Below are positions 1-9,169 of a DNA stretch of 64,000 bases, piece after piece. Under the pieces are notes generated by a model. It saw nothing but the letters and a program-made list of their open reading frames with translations, was not told where the DNA came from and ran no database searches. The position numbers and the translations under genes are program-made. Origin of the DNA: JAUMWX01 sp023394215 (GTDB lineage: Bacteria; Bacillota; Clostridia; Tissierellales; Peptoniphilaceae); the NCBI GenBank assembly GCA_050313995.1, contig JBNPMM010000006.1. One strand, given 5' to 3'. Each line of letters opens with the position of its first letter. Within the stretch, counting starts at the first letter, position 1.

Positions 1-2
1 AG

Positions 3-31
3 AGACTATATTTACGGATATAGTCTTTTAT
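3..31 (+). terminator. Stem-loop, probable terminator of an upstream gene
   Basis: AGACTATA (3-10) pairs perfectly with TATAGTCT (19-26) around an 8-nt loop and is followed by a short T run. It lies directly before the tRNA cluster, so it either ends a transcript from outside the window or is a processing hairpin in a longer stable-RNA transcript. Confidence 0.5.
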
Positions 32-106
32 TCCTAGATAGCTCAATGGTGGAGCACCCGGCTGTTAACCGGTAGGTTGTGGGTTCGAGTCCCACTCTGG
101 GAGCCA
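32..106 (+). tRNA. tRNA-Asn (GTT)
   Basis: Full cloverleaf: acceptor TCCTAGA (32-38) pairs with TCTGGGA (96-102), discriminator G103, encoded CCA 104-106. The anticodon loop CTGTTAA places GTT at 64-66 and the T loop is GTTCGAGTC. It is the first of three closely spaced tRNA genes. Confidence 0.96.
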
Positions 107-109
107 AAT

Positions 110-198
110 GCCGGGGTGGCGGAACTGGCAGACGCACAGGACTTAAAATCCTGCGATCCTTACCGATCGTACCGGTTCGATTCCGGTCCTCGGCACCA
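110..198 (+). tRNA. tRNA-Leu (TAA)
   Basis: Acceptor GCCGGGG (110-116) pairs with CCTCGGC (188-194), discriminator A195, encoded CCA 196-198. The loop CTTAAAA gives anticodon TAA, and the long variable arm is the class II form expected for tRNA-Leu. Confidence 0.96.
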
Positions 199-246
199 TT
201 TGGTTTTCAACTTGTATCAGCATTTTGCTGAAATTATTATTAATAT

Positions 247-323
<77 letters not shown>

Positions 324-330
324 AGATAAA

Positions 331-361
331 AGATTGAAATTTATATATTTCAATCTTTTTT
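331..361 (+). terminator. Rho-independent terminator of the tRNA cluster
   Basis: AGATTGAAAT (331-340) pairs with ATTTCAATCT (347-356), followed by a T-rich run. It lies 7 nt after the CCA end of tRNA-fMet. Confidence 0.85.
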
Positions 362-380
362 ATTTTAAATAAATCTTTTT

Positions 381-420
381 AAAATCCCTCAATTGCCATT
401 GTTTGTTTGAAGGGATTTTT
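381..420 (+). terminator. Second stem-loop with T run
   Basis: AAAATCCCT (381-389) pairs with AGGGATTTT (411-419) across a 21-nt loop, ending in a T run. It may be a back-up terminator. No gene is visible between it and the tRNA terminator. Confidence 0.45.
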
Positions 421-501
421 AAGATCTATAATTCTTATGGGTGTTTTTATTATCCTATAGGAGTTATGGAGCTTTTATATTGTGGAAGTTGTATTCTTTA
501 T

Positions 502-530
502 TTGACAGTGAGAAAATAAAGTTTTACAAT
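502..530 (+). promoter_or_regulatory. Sigma-A type promoter of the LRR protein/protease operon
   Basis: TTGACA (502-507), a 17-bp spacer and TACAAT (525-530): a near-consensus housekeeping promoter about 55 nt before the first gene of the operon. Confidence 0.8.
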
Positions 531-536
531 CAATAT

Positions 537-552
537 GTTAGTATATACTAAC
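537..552. promoter_or_regulatory. Perfect 16-bp palindrome, probable operator
   Basis: GTTAGTATATACTAAC is a perfect dyad starting 6 bp after the -10 box, over the expected transcription start. That position suits a repressor site. I do not recognise it as a standard operator of a named family. Confidence 0.55.
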
Positions 553-584
553 TGTTGATTTATATAGTAGGGGAGGATTTATTG

Positions 585-3500
585 TTGGGAAAAAAGAAGA
601 TAATAGGGGTAGTTTTACTACTTTTGAGTTTGGTCTTATTTTTTATAGTAATTAAGTTTGCTATTTTTAGTAAGGGAAAGCAAGCGACTGTAATTGGTGA
701 TGAAAAATCAGCGGAAAAATTGATTGATAAATCTAAAGAAAATTCTCAAGAATATGATAAACAAGAGGACGAGTTTCAGGATAATAAAAAGGTTCAAGAG
801 GATTTTAAAGAAAAAAGGCTTGGAGAAGATAAGGAAAAGTCTCTTTTAAATACTATGTCGGATTTTAGGGTCATAGAGGGAGAAAGGCTTTCTCCGATTT
901 CTGAAGATAGCAGCTTTCCGGAAAAGGGAAAGGAAAAACCTGATAAGCCAGTAGTAATAGATAAGGAAAAGGAAGCGGAAAAATCTGTGAACTTATTTTT
1001 TGTTATTAAGGATAAAACTTTGCTTGCCTTGACAAAAGAGGGTTCTGAAGAAGTTGCAAAAAGAGGAAAGATAAGTATACCGGAAGGGGTAGTGACTATT
1101 GGAGAAGGTGCTTTTAAGGGAAGGAGACTTAAGGAGATAAATTTTCCAAGCACTTTAAAGTTTATTGAAAGGGATGCTTTTTATGATAATGACTTGAAAG
1201 AATTAACTTTGCCTACGGGGCTTGAAGTCATTGAACGTGGAGCATTTGATAAGAATAATTTGGATCAGGTGTTTTTAAGCAATCCGAAATGCAGCATTGA
1301 TGGAATTTTTTATAATGGTAAGTATGTAAATATTATTACGGCAAATAAGGAAATAAGGGATCAAACCTGGAAGGAAAGTGATATAGATTATCATAGGGAG
1401 GATCTTAAGGATAGGAAAGCTTATGGTTCCTTGGTTAACAGGGCAAGTGTTAAGGTCGTATATTATGATGAAAGGGAAAATAAGGAATTTGAATACAATC
1501 TTGTTTCAAGGGACAGAAATAACCGTTTTGAGAGAAAGACCGACGACTTGAATAAGTATTTTAAGCTTGGAGAGGAGATAAATGTAGTTGCACTTAAAAA
1601 TGATTATTTGCACTTGGGAAATGTCAGAATAAAGGGGAAAATAGACAGTAAGGTAGATTTTCATTATAAGGATAGGGCGAAAGAGGAAGTTGAAGTTATT
1701 GATTATTCAAAGCCTCAAATTAACGGGGCAAGGCAGGCAATGCTGATTTCCGTTAAGGATCTTGATGTTGACTTTAAGAAGGATATTTTTGCGACGGATG
1801 CCTATATGAATGATATAAGTTCGAATGTTGAAGTTTTAAATGTCGATGAGATTAAGCTTGGACAGGAAGGGGAGTATAGTATAAGGTATAGGGTTAAAGA
1901 TTCTGAGGGCAATGTTGCTGAGGCTGAGAGAAGGCTTTACATAGAAGAGGAGAAAAAGTGGTATGGTCATGATTTTTACTATGATCAGGATGTTTTAGTA
2001 GGCTTGAGCCGAATAGGGGAGCTGAAATTTAATGAATTTTTGCTTGCAAAGGAAGATAAGCTGGTAAGTTTGCCGGCATACAGTGATAGGGGAATTAAGC
2101 TTACAAAGGTTGGAGCTGCCGCCTTTGCGGGTTTGAGGTTGAGGGAGGTCAAAATACCTCAAGGATATGAAGTTATACGAAAGATGGCTTTTGATTCAAC
2201 CTTATTGGAAAAAGTGTCATTGCCTGATTCTATTAAGGAAGTTGAGGAAAGGGCTTTTGCATTTACTAATATTGAATTTTTAAAATTGCCCAAGGATTTG
2301 GAAAATGTAGGAAAAAGGGCTTTTGCATGTATAAATATCAAGGATCTTGTTTTGCCTGAAAAAATTAGGAGAATAGAAGAGGGAGCCTTTATAAATAACA
2401 GTAAACTTAAGATTTCCGAGTTGACCATACCGGCAAGCGTTAAATTTATAGGGATAAGCGCTTTTGAAAATTGTAAATTAAGTAAGCTTATATTAAATGA
2501 GGGGCTTGAAGAAATAGGGGATGCAGCTTTTGCAAAGAATAATTTAAGGGAGGCGGTTTTACCGAATTCACTTAAAATTTTAGCACCGGGAGCCTTTAAG
2601 CAAAACGGTATGGGGGTTGGCACAAATTTTCATACTGTAAAGCTTTTTACCAAGGATGGTAAAAATCCTAATAATTTTGTATCGAATGTATTTCAAGTTA
2701 TAAATCCAAAAGATGATGAAGAAGACCTTAATAAGCCTTTTAATGAGAAGGATTTTGTGCTTGAAGAAGGGGGCTTGAAGCTTTCGGCTATAGGAAAGAA
2801 AAAGATAAAGGTAAATAAGGAATTGATAATTCCCGACAGTATTTTGGGCATTAAGGTGGAAAAAATTGCAGGTCTTAGTTTTATGTCTAAAAATCTGAGA
2901 AAAATTTCATTGCCTGAGGGACTTAAGGAAATAGGAGAATCCGCTTTTATTTACAATTCTATAGAAGAACTTAGCCTTCCTGATGAGATTAAGGTGATAA
3001 GAAACAGTTCATTTTTTGAAAACGCAAAATTGAAAGAGCTTAAACTTCCTAAGAAACTTGAAAAAATTGAGGCCAATGCTTTTATGAACAGCAGTCTTAG
3101 CAGGGTGGAACTTCCGGATACTATAAAACTTATAGAAAATAACGCTTTTAAGAAAAAGACGGGAAGAGTTACGCTTGTTATCAACTATAACCCTGAAACG
3201 AAGGCCTTTATTGATGAGAACAAGAAAAGAACAGATTTTATATTGGAAGTAGTAGGACAAGAACAGACAGCTTTTAATATCAGTTTAAAGAATAAACTTA
3301 CTAAATTTGGAATAAAGCTGGGAGACACAATAGAATTTGCGATAGATGGAGCTAAGGAAAAGCCTAAATTAAGAATAAATGGAAGCGAAGTAAAATATAC
3401 GTATATGAACAATATGGCTATGATAAGTCCTCTTAGATATAAAGATTTGCTTGAGAGTGACGGGATTTTAAATGTTGAATTTGAGTATGGAGGAGAGAAA

Positions 3501-4121
3501 AAATCCGACAAAGTAAAAGTTTTTGAACCGGATACAGTTAAATTGGTGGATCCGGATAAAAAATATGCTAAAGAGGAAATGCTTACTTTTGAACTTGCAA
3601 ACAGCAAATATCCTTATGAAGGGATTTCGGTATATGAAAATAAATATTCGACTTGGGCTATGAAAAATGTGACTATAAGCGGAAATAGGGTAACTATAAA
3701 GTTTGAGGAGAAACCTAAAGATTCTTCAATGATCATATATATAGCGGGAGATTATCACATTAAAACAGAGGTAAAGATAAACTTTTTAGAGGATGAAAAG
3801 GGTGTGGTATTTACAACTACAGGTCAGGAAAAAGATACGGTTATATATGAGAGTTCAAAGATAGATGGGGATATTTACAGTAAATTAAAAGAATCCTTTG
3901 AAGAGGACAAGGTAGTTATAAAGGCGGGAAGGACTGAGTATAGCAAGGGTTTGGGAGAAAATTTGCTTGAAGATTCTCAGTATTATATAGATTTTAATGA
4001 TGAGGGACATACTATAAAGCTGTATATAAACAAACCCGTTGAATGGGAAAATCTCGAAATTAACTTTAGTGATATAAGTTGGAACTATTATTTTGATGGA
4101 AAGAATATAGCAAAGGAATAG
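585..4121 (+). CDS. BspA-type leucine-rich-repeat surface protein
   Basis: Exported protein of 1178 residues. The TTG at 585 is chosen because GGGGAGGA (570-577) sits 7 nt upstream; an in-frame TTG at 582 and one at 555 are possible but less well placed. A lysine-rich N-terminus precedes a hydrophobic segment (about residues 5-28), a signal peptide or membrane anchor, then a charged linker. Three blocks of BspA/LRR_5 repeats (pattern LPxxLxxIxxxAF) lie near residues 160-235, 500-690 and 760-900. An Ig-like region ending in DSEGNVAEA lies between the first and second blocks. No sortase signal is visible at the C-terminus, so it may stay membrane-tethered. LRR_5 proteins are often adhesins; the ligand here is unknown. 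It forms an operon with the protease gene that starts 3 nt later. Confidence 0.85.
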   Translation: MGKKKIIGVVLLLLSLVLFFIVIKFAIFSKGKQATVIGDEKSAEKLIDKSKENSQEYDKQEDEFQDNKKVQEDFKEKRLGEDKEKSLLNTMSDFRVIEGERLSPISEDSSFPEKGKEKPDKPVVIDKEKEAEKSVNLFFVIKDKTLLALTKEGSEEVAKRGKISIPEGVVTIGEGAFKGRRLKEINFPSTLKFIERDAFYDNDLKELTLPTGLEVIERGAFDKNNLDQVFLSNPKCSIDGIFYNGKYVNIITANKEIRDQTWKESDIDYHREDLKDRKAYGSLVNRASVKVVYYDERENKEFEYNLVSRDRNNRFERKTDDLNKYFKLGEEINVVALKNDYLHLGNVRIKGKIDSKVDFHYKDRAKEEVEVIDYSKPQINGARQAMLISVKDLDVDFKKDIFATDAYMNDISSNVEVLNVDEIKLGQEGEYSIRYRVKDSEGNVAEAERRLYIEEEKKWYGHDFYYDQDVLVGLSRIGELKFNEFLLAKEDKLVSLPAYSDRGIKLTKVGAAAFAGLRLREVKIPQGYEVIRKMAFDSTLLEKVSLPDSIKEVEERAFAFTNIEFLKLPKDLENVGKRAFACINIKDLVLPEKIRRIEEGAFINNSKLKISELTIPASVKFIGISAFENCKLSKLILNEGLEEIGDAAFAKNNLREAVLPNSLKILAPGAFKQNGMGVGTNFHTVKLFTKDGKNPNNFVSNVFQVINPKDDEEDLNKPFNEKDFVLEEGGLKLSAIGKKKIKVNKELIIPDSILGIKVEKIAGLSFMSKNLRKISLPEGLKEIGESAFIYNSIEELSLPDEIKVIRNSSFFENAKLKELKLPKKLEKIEANAFMNSSLSRVELPDTIKLIENNAFKKKTGRVTLVINYNPETKAFIDENKKRTDFILEVVGQEQTAFNISLKNKLTKFGIKLGDTIEFAIDGAKEKPKLRINGSEVKYTYMNNMAMISPLRYKDLLESDGILNVEFEYGGEKKSDKVKVFEPDTVKLVDPDKKYAKEEMLTFELANSKYPYEGISVYENKYSTWAMKNVTISGNRVTIKFEEKPKDSSMIIYIAGDYHIKTEVKINFLEDEKGVVFTTTGQEKDTVIYESSKIDGDIYSKLKESFEEDKVVIKAGRTEYSKGLGENLLEDSQYYIDFNDEGHTIKLYINKPVEWENLEINFSDISWNYYFDGKNIAKE

Positions 4122-4124
4122 ATA

Positions 4125-6755
4125 ATGAAAGATTTAAAAAATAAATTTAATAAGATTTTGCTTGCCCTATCGGTTTTTATTTTTGCGGGATCGGTTTTTG
4201 TATTTGCCGGCAAGAATGACAGAAAGCCCAATCTTGTGGAAGCATACAGGAGAGATTTTAAAGGAGAAGGTAGGGTAATAGCCATAATAGATACCGGAGC
4301 CGATATAAATCATGGAGATTTTAAAATTACCGATGAAAGCTATGTCAAGTTAAAAGAGGAAGATGTTAATAAGCTTATAGGAAAGTATGGGCTTAAGGGT
4401 AAATATGTAAGCCCTAAGATTCCCTATATAAGGGATTATTATGGAGCTGATAATGATATTTTCTCAAGAGATGAGCATGGGATGCATGTTGCAGGAATTG
4501 CCGGGGCAAACGGAAATGTTAAGGGGGTGGCTCCCGAGGCTCAGTTGCTTTTAATGAAGGTATTTCCGGATGACGGGCTGAATGAAGACTTAGATAGCGA
4601 AGCTTATTATGTTGAGGCTATGAGGGATGCTATAAAGTTGGGTGCGGATGTTATAAATTTAAGCCTTGGAACCGGGGCCGGAACGGAGAAATTTGTCGGA
4701 CAGGCTGTAAAAGATGTTATAAAGGAAGCCAGAGCAGCGGGCATAGTTGTAAATGTAGCTGCGGGGAATAACGGATATTTCGGATTTAATCAAGCATATC
4801 CTAAGGCTGAGAATCCGGACTATGGAGTAATAGCTATGCCGGCCCTGTTGGAAGATGTTGTGGGTGTGGGCTCTGTTGAAGGGGAAAGGATAAGCAGTAC
4901 CAATATTCTTGTGGACGGTAAATATTATCCCTATCAAATAGCACGTGCTGACAGCTTATCCTACTATGATCCAATGCCTTACGGCTCCGATATTGAACTT
5001 GTTAATGTAGGATTCGGCACGGATGGAGAATATAAGGACTTGGATGTTGAAGGAAAGATAGTTATAGCTATGAGGGGGAAAAAATCCTTCAGACAACTTC
5101 AAAATATAGCGAGAAAAAATAATGCAAGAGGTATTATTATCTATAATAATGAGAAAAACCCCGATGAACTTTTTGAACTTGACGGAGCTGAATTCTCTTT
5201 ACCTGTAGCCGTGATGAGGTATAAGGACGGCTTAGCAATATCCGATAAAAAATATATAAATATACTTAAGGACCCTATGGACAGGGACAATGAAAATTTC
5301 GGAAAATTATCCAAGTTTTCGCCTTGGGGTCTTAGCAATGAAGGGAGATTGAAACCTGATTTACTTGCACCGGGGGGAAGTATATTATCCCTTGATAATC
5401 ATAACGATTATAAGAGAATGTCGGGAACAAGCATGGCGACCCCATATATATCAGGGGTCAGCGCTCTCATAAAGCAAAGGCTGGTTGAAACTTATCCTAA
5501 AAAACTTGAAGGTTTGGAACTTAGTAATATGATCAGCAGAATATTAATTTCAAGCGCCAGACCCATGGAAGAGGATGGACAGCTTATTTCATCAAGAAAG
5601 CAGGGGTCGGGTCTTGTTGATATAAAGGGAGCGGTTTCAGCTCAAGTAATAGCCTATATGTCCGAGGATGCGGTAAATTTAAATCTTGGAAATGTAGATA
5701 ACTTTATAGAGTTAAAGCTTGTGCTTGAAAATATCAGCAATAAGAGTTTAGAACTTACAGGAAAATACAGACTTTTAGCTGATAGGGTTAAAGATGGAAG
5801 ATTTACCATGACCTCAAATATTGTTAAAGAGGGCGAGGTGGAAAAACTTGTATTGGGGGCTTTTGAAAAAAAGACTCTTACTTATAAAATTGATATATCG
5901 GATATTGATTTGAGTCAATATATGAAAAATGGATATTTTATAGACGGTTTTTTAACCTTTGATTATGGGCAGGATAAGTCGGGTGTAGGTGTTTCATTTA
6001 CTTCATTTAAAGGGGATTTTGAAGCCTTAGATTGCCTTGAAAAACCTGTTTATGAAAAAAATCCGGAAGACTTAACCTATTATGATAAGGGGTCTAATGA
6101 AAATGATTTTACCCATTTAGCAAGTTCTATACAGATAAACGGTGAAGAGGTGGCTGTTGTACTTGGTGAAAATACTGATAAAAGGGGAGAAAACAGGAGC
6201 TTTGACAGCAGTCATATAGCCATATCGCCAAATGAAGACCATAACTATGAAAGTATGGATTTTATATTTACAATTTTGAGAAGTTTTGAAAAAATAAACA
6301 TAGATATTTTAGATGATAGGGGGAAACTTATTGATTCTTACTCAGCTTCCCATAGGATAGAATTTTTAAAATCCTACTACGGTTCTGATGGAAGAAATAA
6401 GAAATCTATGCCTGTTTGGACTTATGTACCTAAGAAAGGAATAAGTGACGGTAAGTATAGGGCCGAGATAAGTATTGAAAGATTTGGAGGGCAAAGCAAT
6501 AAGGAAATATCTTACGATTTTTATATAGACACTAAGCCTCCTAAGCTTGATTCTTATGAAATAGTTGATAAAAAATTGCAATTAAAATGCAGGGATGAAC
6601 TATCCGGTATAAAGCTTGTACAGGTTACTAAAAACGGCAAGAACTTAAAAATGGAAGCCGACGGAAGTTATAAGATAAATCAAGACGATATAAAAGGATT
6701 GAGTGTGATTTTAGTGGACTGGGCAGGAAATGTATTTGGTGGAGCTTTGAAGTAA
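4125..6755 (+). CDS. Secreted subtilisin-like serine protease (S8 family)
   Basis: An 876-residue exported protease resembling lactocepin/C5a-peptidase types. The signal peptide spans about residues 1-29. The catalytic triad is visible: Asp56 in IIDTGAD, His118 in DEHGMHVAG and Ser436 in SGTSMATP. A protease-associated (PA) insert lies near residues 300-350 (GKIVIAMRGKKS to ARGIIIYNN). Beyond about residue 500 the protein is beta-rich, like the Fn3-type domains of such proteases. There is no LPXTG-like anchor or membrane-spanning tail, so it is probably released or held non-covalently. The gene starts 3 nt after the LRR gene's stop, without an obvious strong ribosome site, suggesting translational coupling. 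The substrate is unknown. Confidence 0.9.
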   Translation: MKDLKNKFNKILLALSVFIFAGSVFVFAGKNDRKPNLVEAYRRDFKGEGRVIAIIDTGADINHGDFKITDESYVKLKEEDVNKLIGKYGLKGKYVSPKIPYIRDYYGADNDIFSRDEHGMHVAGIAGANGNVKGVAPEAQLLLMKVFPDDGLNEDLDSEAYYVEAMRDAIKLGADVINLSLGTGAGTEKFVGQAVKDVIKEARAAGIVVNVAAGNNGYFGFNQAYPKAENPDYGVIAMPALLEDVVGVGSVEGERISSTNILVDGKYYPYQIARADSLSYYDPMPYGSDIELVNVGFGTDGEYKDLDVEGKIVIAMRGKKSFRQLQNIARKNNARGIIIYNNEKNPDELFELDGAEFSLPVAVMRYKDGLAISDKKYINILKDPMDRDNENFGKLSKFSPWGLSNEGRLKPDLLAPGGSILSLDNHNDYKRMSGTSMATPYISGVSALIKQRLVETYPKKLEGLELSNMISRILISSARPMEEDGQLISSRKQGSGLVDIKGAVSAQVIAYMSEDAVNLNLGNVDNFIELKLVLENISNKSLELTGKYRLLADRVKDGRFTMTSNIVKEGEVEKLVLGAFEKKTLTYKIDISDIDLSQYMKNGYFIDGFLTFDYGQDKSGVGVSFTSFKGDFEALDCLEKPVYEKNPEDLTYYDKGSNENDFTHLASSIQINGEEVAVVLGENTDKRGENRSFDSSHIAISPNEDHNYESMDFIFTILRSFEKINIDILDDRGKLIDSYSASHRIEFLKSYYGSDGRNKKSMPVWTYVPKKGISDGKYRAEISIERFGGQSNKEISYDFYIDTKPPKLDSYEIVDKKLQLKCRDELSGIKLVQVTKNGKNLKMEADGSYKINQDDIKGLSVILVDWAGNVFGGALK

Positions 6756-6762
6756 AATGTAA

Positions 6763-6933
6763 CATTATATTCTGGGAATAGGGAAACTTGTACTTGTAGA
6801 AACACTGTTATATTTAGGGGCTAAACTTATAATGACCATAGGACAAGCCGCTTATGATCAAATTGTAAGTTGGATGAATGATAAGTATAATAGTGTCATA
6901 GACAGTGAGAATGTTGTTGTGCAAGAAAGTTGA
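6763..6933 (+). pseudogene. Remnant of an unidentified coding sequence
   Basis: An open stretch from 6763 to the TGA at 6931-6933 reads as plausible protein (for example GKLVLVETLLYLGAKL and AAYDQIVSWMNDKY). It opens directly after a stop codon and has no start codon or ribosome site at its 5' end; the first ATG is at 6832 and would give 33 residues. I read it as the tail of a decayed gene, but it could be a short real peptide. I do not recognise the family. Confidence 0.35.
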
Positions 6934-7013
6934 CTTTGGATAAGGAATTTTTAGGCAAGTTATAGGATTTGTAAGAGCTTATAAATACTCCGCTTTGATT
7001 AAAATGAATAGGT

Positions 7014-7058
7014 AAAAATCCCGACTGCTTATGAGTTTTGTAAGTTGTCGGGATTTTT
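7014..7058. terminator. Strong stem-loop terminator
   Basis: AAAAATCCCGAC (7014-7025) pairs with GTCGGGATTTTT (7047-7058). The T tract can end the protease operon on the plus strand, and the A tract on the other arm lets it work in both directions. The rest of the stretch 6934-7223 holds no gene I can support. Confidence 0.8.
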
Positions 7059-7223
7059 AGTTTTTGAGTTCTAAAGGTAAGTGCAATTCAAGGGGATGGT
7101 AAGTTTCATACTGTATCAGCTTCCTAATTACCTAAGGGTTCTTGATTGTTTCTAATTTCCAATCTATAGATAATTAAATTAGTAATTTGAATTTTACCCC
7201 TCTTTTATTTCTTATTAAGTTTT

Positions 7224-8834
7224 TTATTTGCCTGAATATTCAGCTTTTATTGAAAGGCTTTTGATTTTGCTGCCGTTCATTTTTTTTATTGAGTCTATAA
7301 GGTAGTCTTTGTCGATATCTACAAAGCTGAAATTTCTCATTATGTTTATTCGTTTTATTTTATTTGCGGGGATATCACAGGTTTTGATCAAGGACTTAAA
7401 TAGGATTTTTTCATCAAGTCCATCCCTAAGTCCCTTGTTTATAAACATCTTTGGACTTTTTTTGCCTCTTTCTTTTTTGTTTATGGTAGATTTCGATATT
7501 TGGAATTTTGTTCCGTAGTCTACTCTGTCAAGGGATTCGTGTTTATATTTGTTTGTATTATTATCAAGCATGGAGATAAGTGAAAGGGATATGTCATATA
7601 GACTGTGACCTTTTTCGAGAAGCTTGTTCAAAATGGGGCTGTATTCAGAGTTTCTATCTTCTATTAGTGAACTTTCAAGTATAAGATTTTCCAGGCCCTC
7701 TCTATTCGCAGCTTCCAAGTCTCTTATAGTAGGAAGTTCCAATTTTTCCATTTCGACTTTGGTATAATTCATGATTTGATTAAATTTAAACCTGTCTTTG
7801 TCTGTAATGAAGGTTAGAGATATACCGTCTTTACCTGCCCTGGCTGTTCTTCCTATTCTATGGACATAGTATTCTTGATCTTGAGGAAGGTCGTAGTTTA
7901 TTACTAAATCCAGGTTGGCTATGTCCAAACCTCTTGCGGCAATGTCCGTAGCGATTAGAACATTTATGGTTTTTTGCCTAAATTTCTTCATTACTATATC
8001 TCTTTGTTCCTGCTTAAGATCTCCATGTAAGCCGTCTGCATTGAAGCCCTTTTGGGTCAGCTTGGTAAGAAGTTGCTCTACTTCCTTTTTGGTATTACAG
8101 AAAACTATAGCAAGCTCCGGTTTATGGATAGTAAGAAGTCTTGCAAGGATTTCGGTTTTCATTTTTTCGCTAAGTTCAAGATAATATTGTTTGATATTTT
8201 TAGCAGTTACTTCATCCCTGGTAACCTTTATTGTAAGAGGATCTTTTTGATAAAGTTTAGAAAAAGTTTTTATATCCGGGCCGAGTGTTGCTGAAAAAAA
8301 GCAAGTTTGCTTGTTTTCGTTTGTTTGGGACAGGATGGTAGCCATATCTTCTCTAAAGCCCATATCAAACATATCATCGGCTTCGTCTAAAACAAGAATT
8401 TTAAGCTTATCAAGTTTTAGACTTTTTCTTCTCATATGGTCCATAATTCTGCCCGGGGTTCCTATTACAACCTGGACGCCATCTTTTAATGCTTTAAGTT
8501 GCCTTTTTATATCGGTGCCTCCATATATAGGGAGAATTTTTATAGATGGCTTGTATTTTGCAAGTTTTTTCATCTCCTTGGATATTTGAATGGTTAATTC
8601 TCTTGTAGGTGCAAGCACAAGGATCTGGATAGATCTTTCATTATCTATAAGTTCAAGGCTGGGAATTGCAAAAGCTGCGGTTTTCCCGGTACCCGTTTGA
8701 GATTGGGCTATTAAATCTTTTCCTTCAATAATGGGTTTAATTGTTTGTGCCTGTATTTTGCTGGCTTCTTCAAAACCCATTTCTTTTATGGCATTTAAGA
8801 TTTCTTCTGATATTGGCAGTTGTTCGAATTTCAA
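7224..8834 (-). CDS. DEAD-box ATP-dependent RNA helicase (DeaD/DbpA-like)
   Basis: A 536-residue RNA helicase unwinding structured RNA, probably in ribosome assembly or mRNA decay. The conserved motifs occur in order: Q motif (FEQLPISEEIL), Walker A (SQTGTGKTAAF), PTREL, DEAD in VLDEADDMFD, SAT in FFSATL, and HRIGRTARAGK. The last 75 or so residues resemble the DbpA/YxiN RNA-binding fold, which in that family contacts 23S rRNA. The start is TTG at 8834, supported by AGGAG (revcomp of 8841-8845) 6 nt upstream. A strong intrinsic terminator lies in its own leader, suggesting attenuation. DbpA-like versus CshA-like function cannot be settled here. Confidence 0.93.
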   Translation of the reverse strand: MKFEQLPISEEILNAIKEMGFEEASKIQAQTIKPIIEGKDLIAQSQTGTGKTAAFAIPSLELIDNERSIQILVLAPTRELTIQISKEMKKLAKYKPSIKILPIYGGTDIKRQLKALKDGVQVVIGTPGRIMDHMRRKSLKLDKLKILVLDEADDMFDMGFREDMATILSQTNENKQTCFFSATLGPDIKTFSKLYQKDPLTIKVTRDEVTAKNIKQYYLELSEKMKTEILARLLTIHKPELAIVFCNTKKEVEQLLTKLTQKGFNADGLHGDLKQEQRDIVMKKFRQKTINVLIATDIAARGLDIANLDLVINYDLPQDQEYYVHRIGRTARAGKDGISLTFITDKDRFKFNQIMNYTKVEMEKLELPTIRDLEAANREGLENLILESSLIEDRNSEYSPILNKLLEKGHSLYDISLSLISMLDNNTNKYKHESLDRVDYGTKFQISKSTINKKERGKKSPKMFINKGLRDGLDEKILFKSLIKTCDIPANKIKRINIMRNFSFVDIDKDYLIDSIKKMNGSKIKSLSIKAEYSGK

Positions 8835-8860
8835 ATATTACTCCTATTTATTAATTTCAT

Positions 8861-8885
8861 AAAAAATGACCGACATAAGTCGGTC
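8861..8885 (-). terminator. Intrinsic terminator inside the helicase leader (possible attenuator)
   Basis: Read on the minus strand, GACCGAC TTAT GTCGGTC is followed by A and six T. It points toward the helicase gene and lies about 26 nt before its start codon, downstream of the only promoter-like sequence I see. Nothing is encoded between promoter and terminator, so premature termination in the leader is the simplest reading. Confidence 0.65.
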
Positions 8886-8931
8886 TAACTTTGTTTCCTG
8901 CTTAGTATCTCACAAAAAGTGAAGAAATACA

Positions 8932-8959
8932 AGAATATTAAAGATTTAACTACTTTCAA
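8932..8959 (-). promoter_or_regulatory. Probable promoter of the helicase gene
   Basis: On the minus strand, TTGAAA (revcomp of 8954-8959), a 16-bp spacer and TATTCT (revcomp of 8932-8937). Transcription would start near 8925, giving a leader of about 90 nt that includes the stem-loop at 8861-8885. The rest of 8960-9169 is AT-rich spacer with no gene seen. Confidence 0.45.
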
Positions 8960-9169
8960 AAGGAAAATAAACAGCAAATGTTTTCATATCATTCTTTTGT
9001 TAACTATATGTAATAGGATTTATATGAAGAATTATGGCTATTAACTTATTTTTATTATAGTGTTAAGGAAAAAAATCTTGAAAGCCCTTCTATTTCATTA
9101 TATAATTATTTAAACGTTAAGTTTATATTTTTTTTAATCATAAGGCAAACATTTACATAGGAGGATGGT

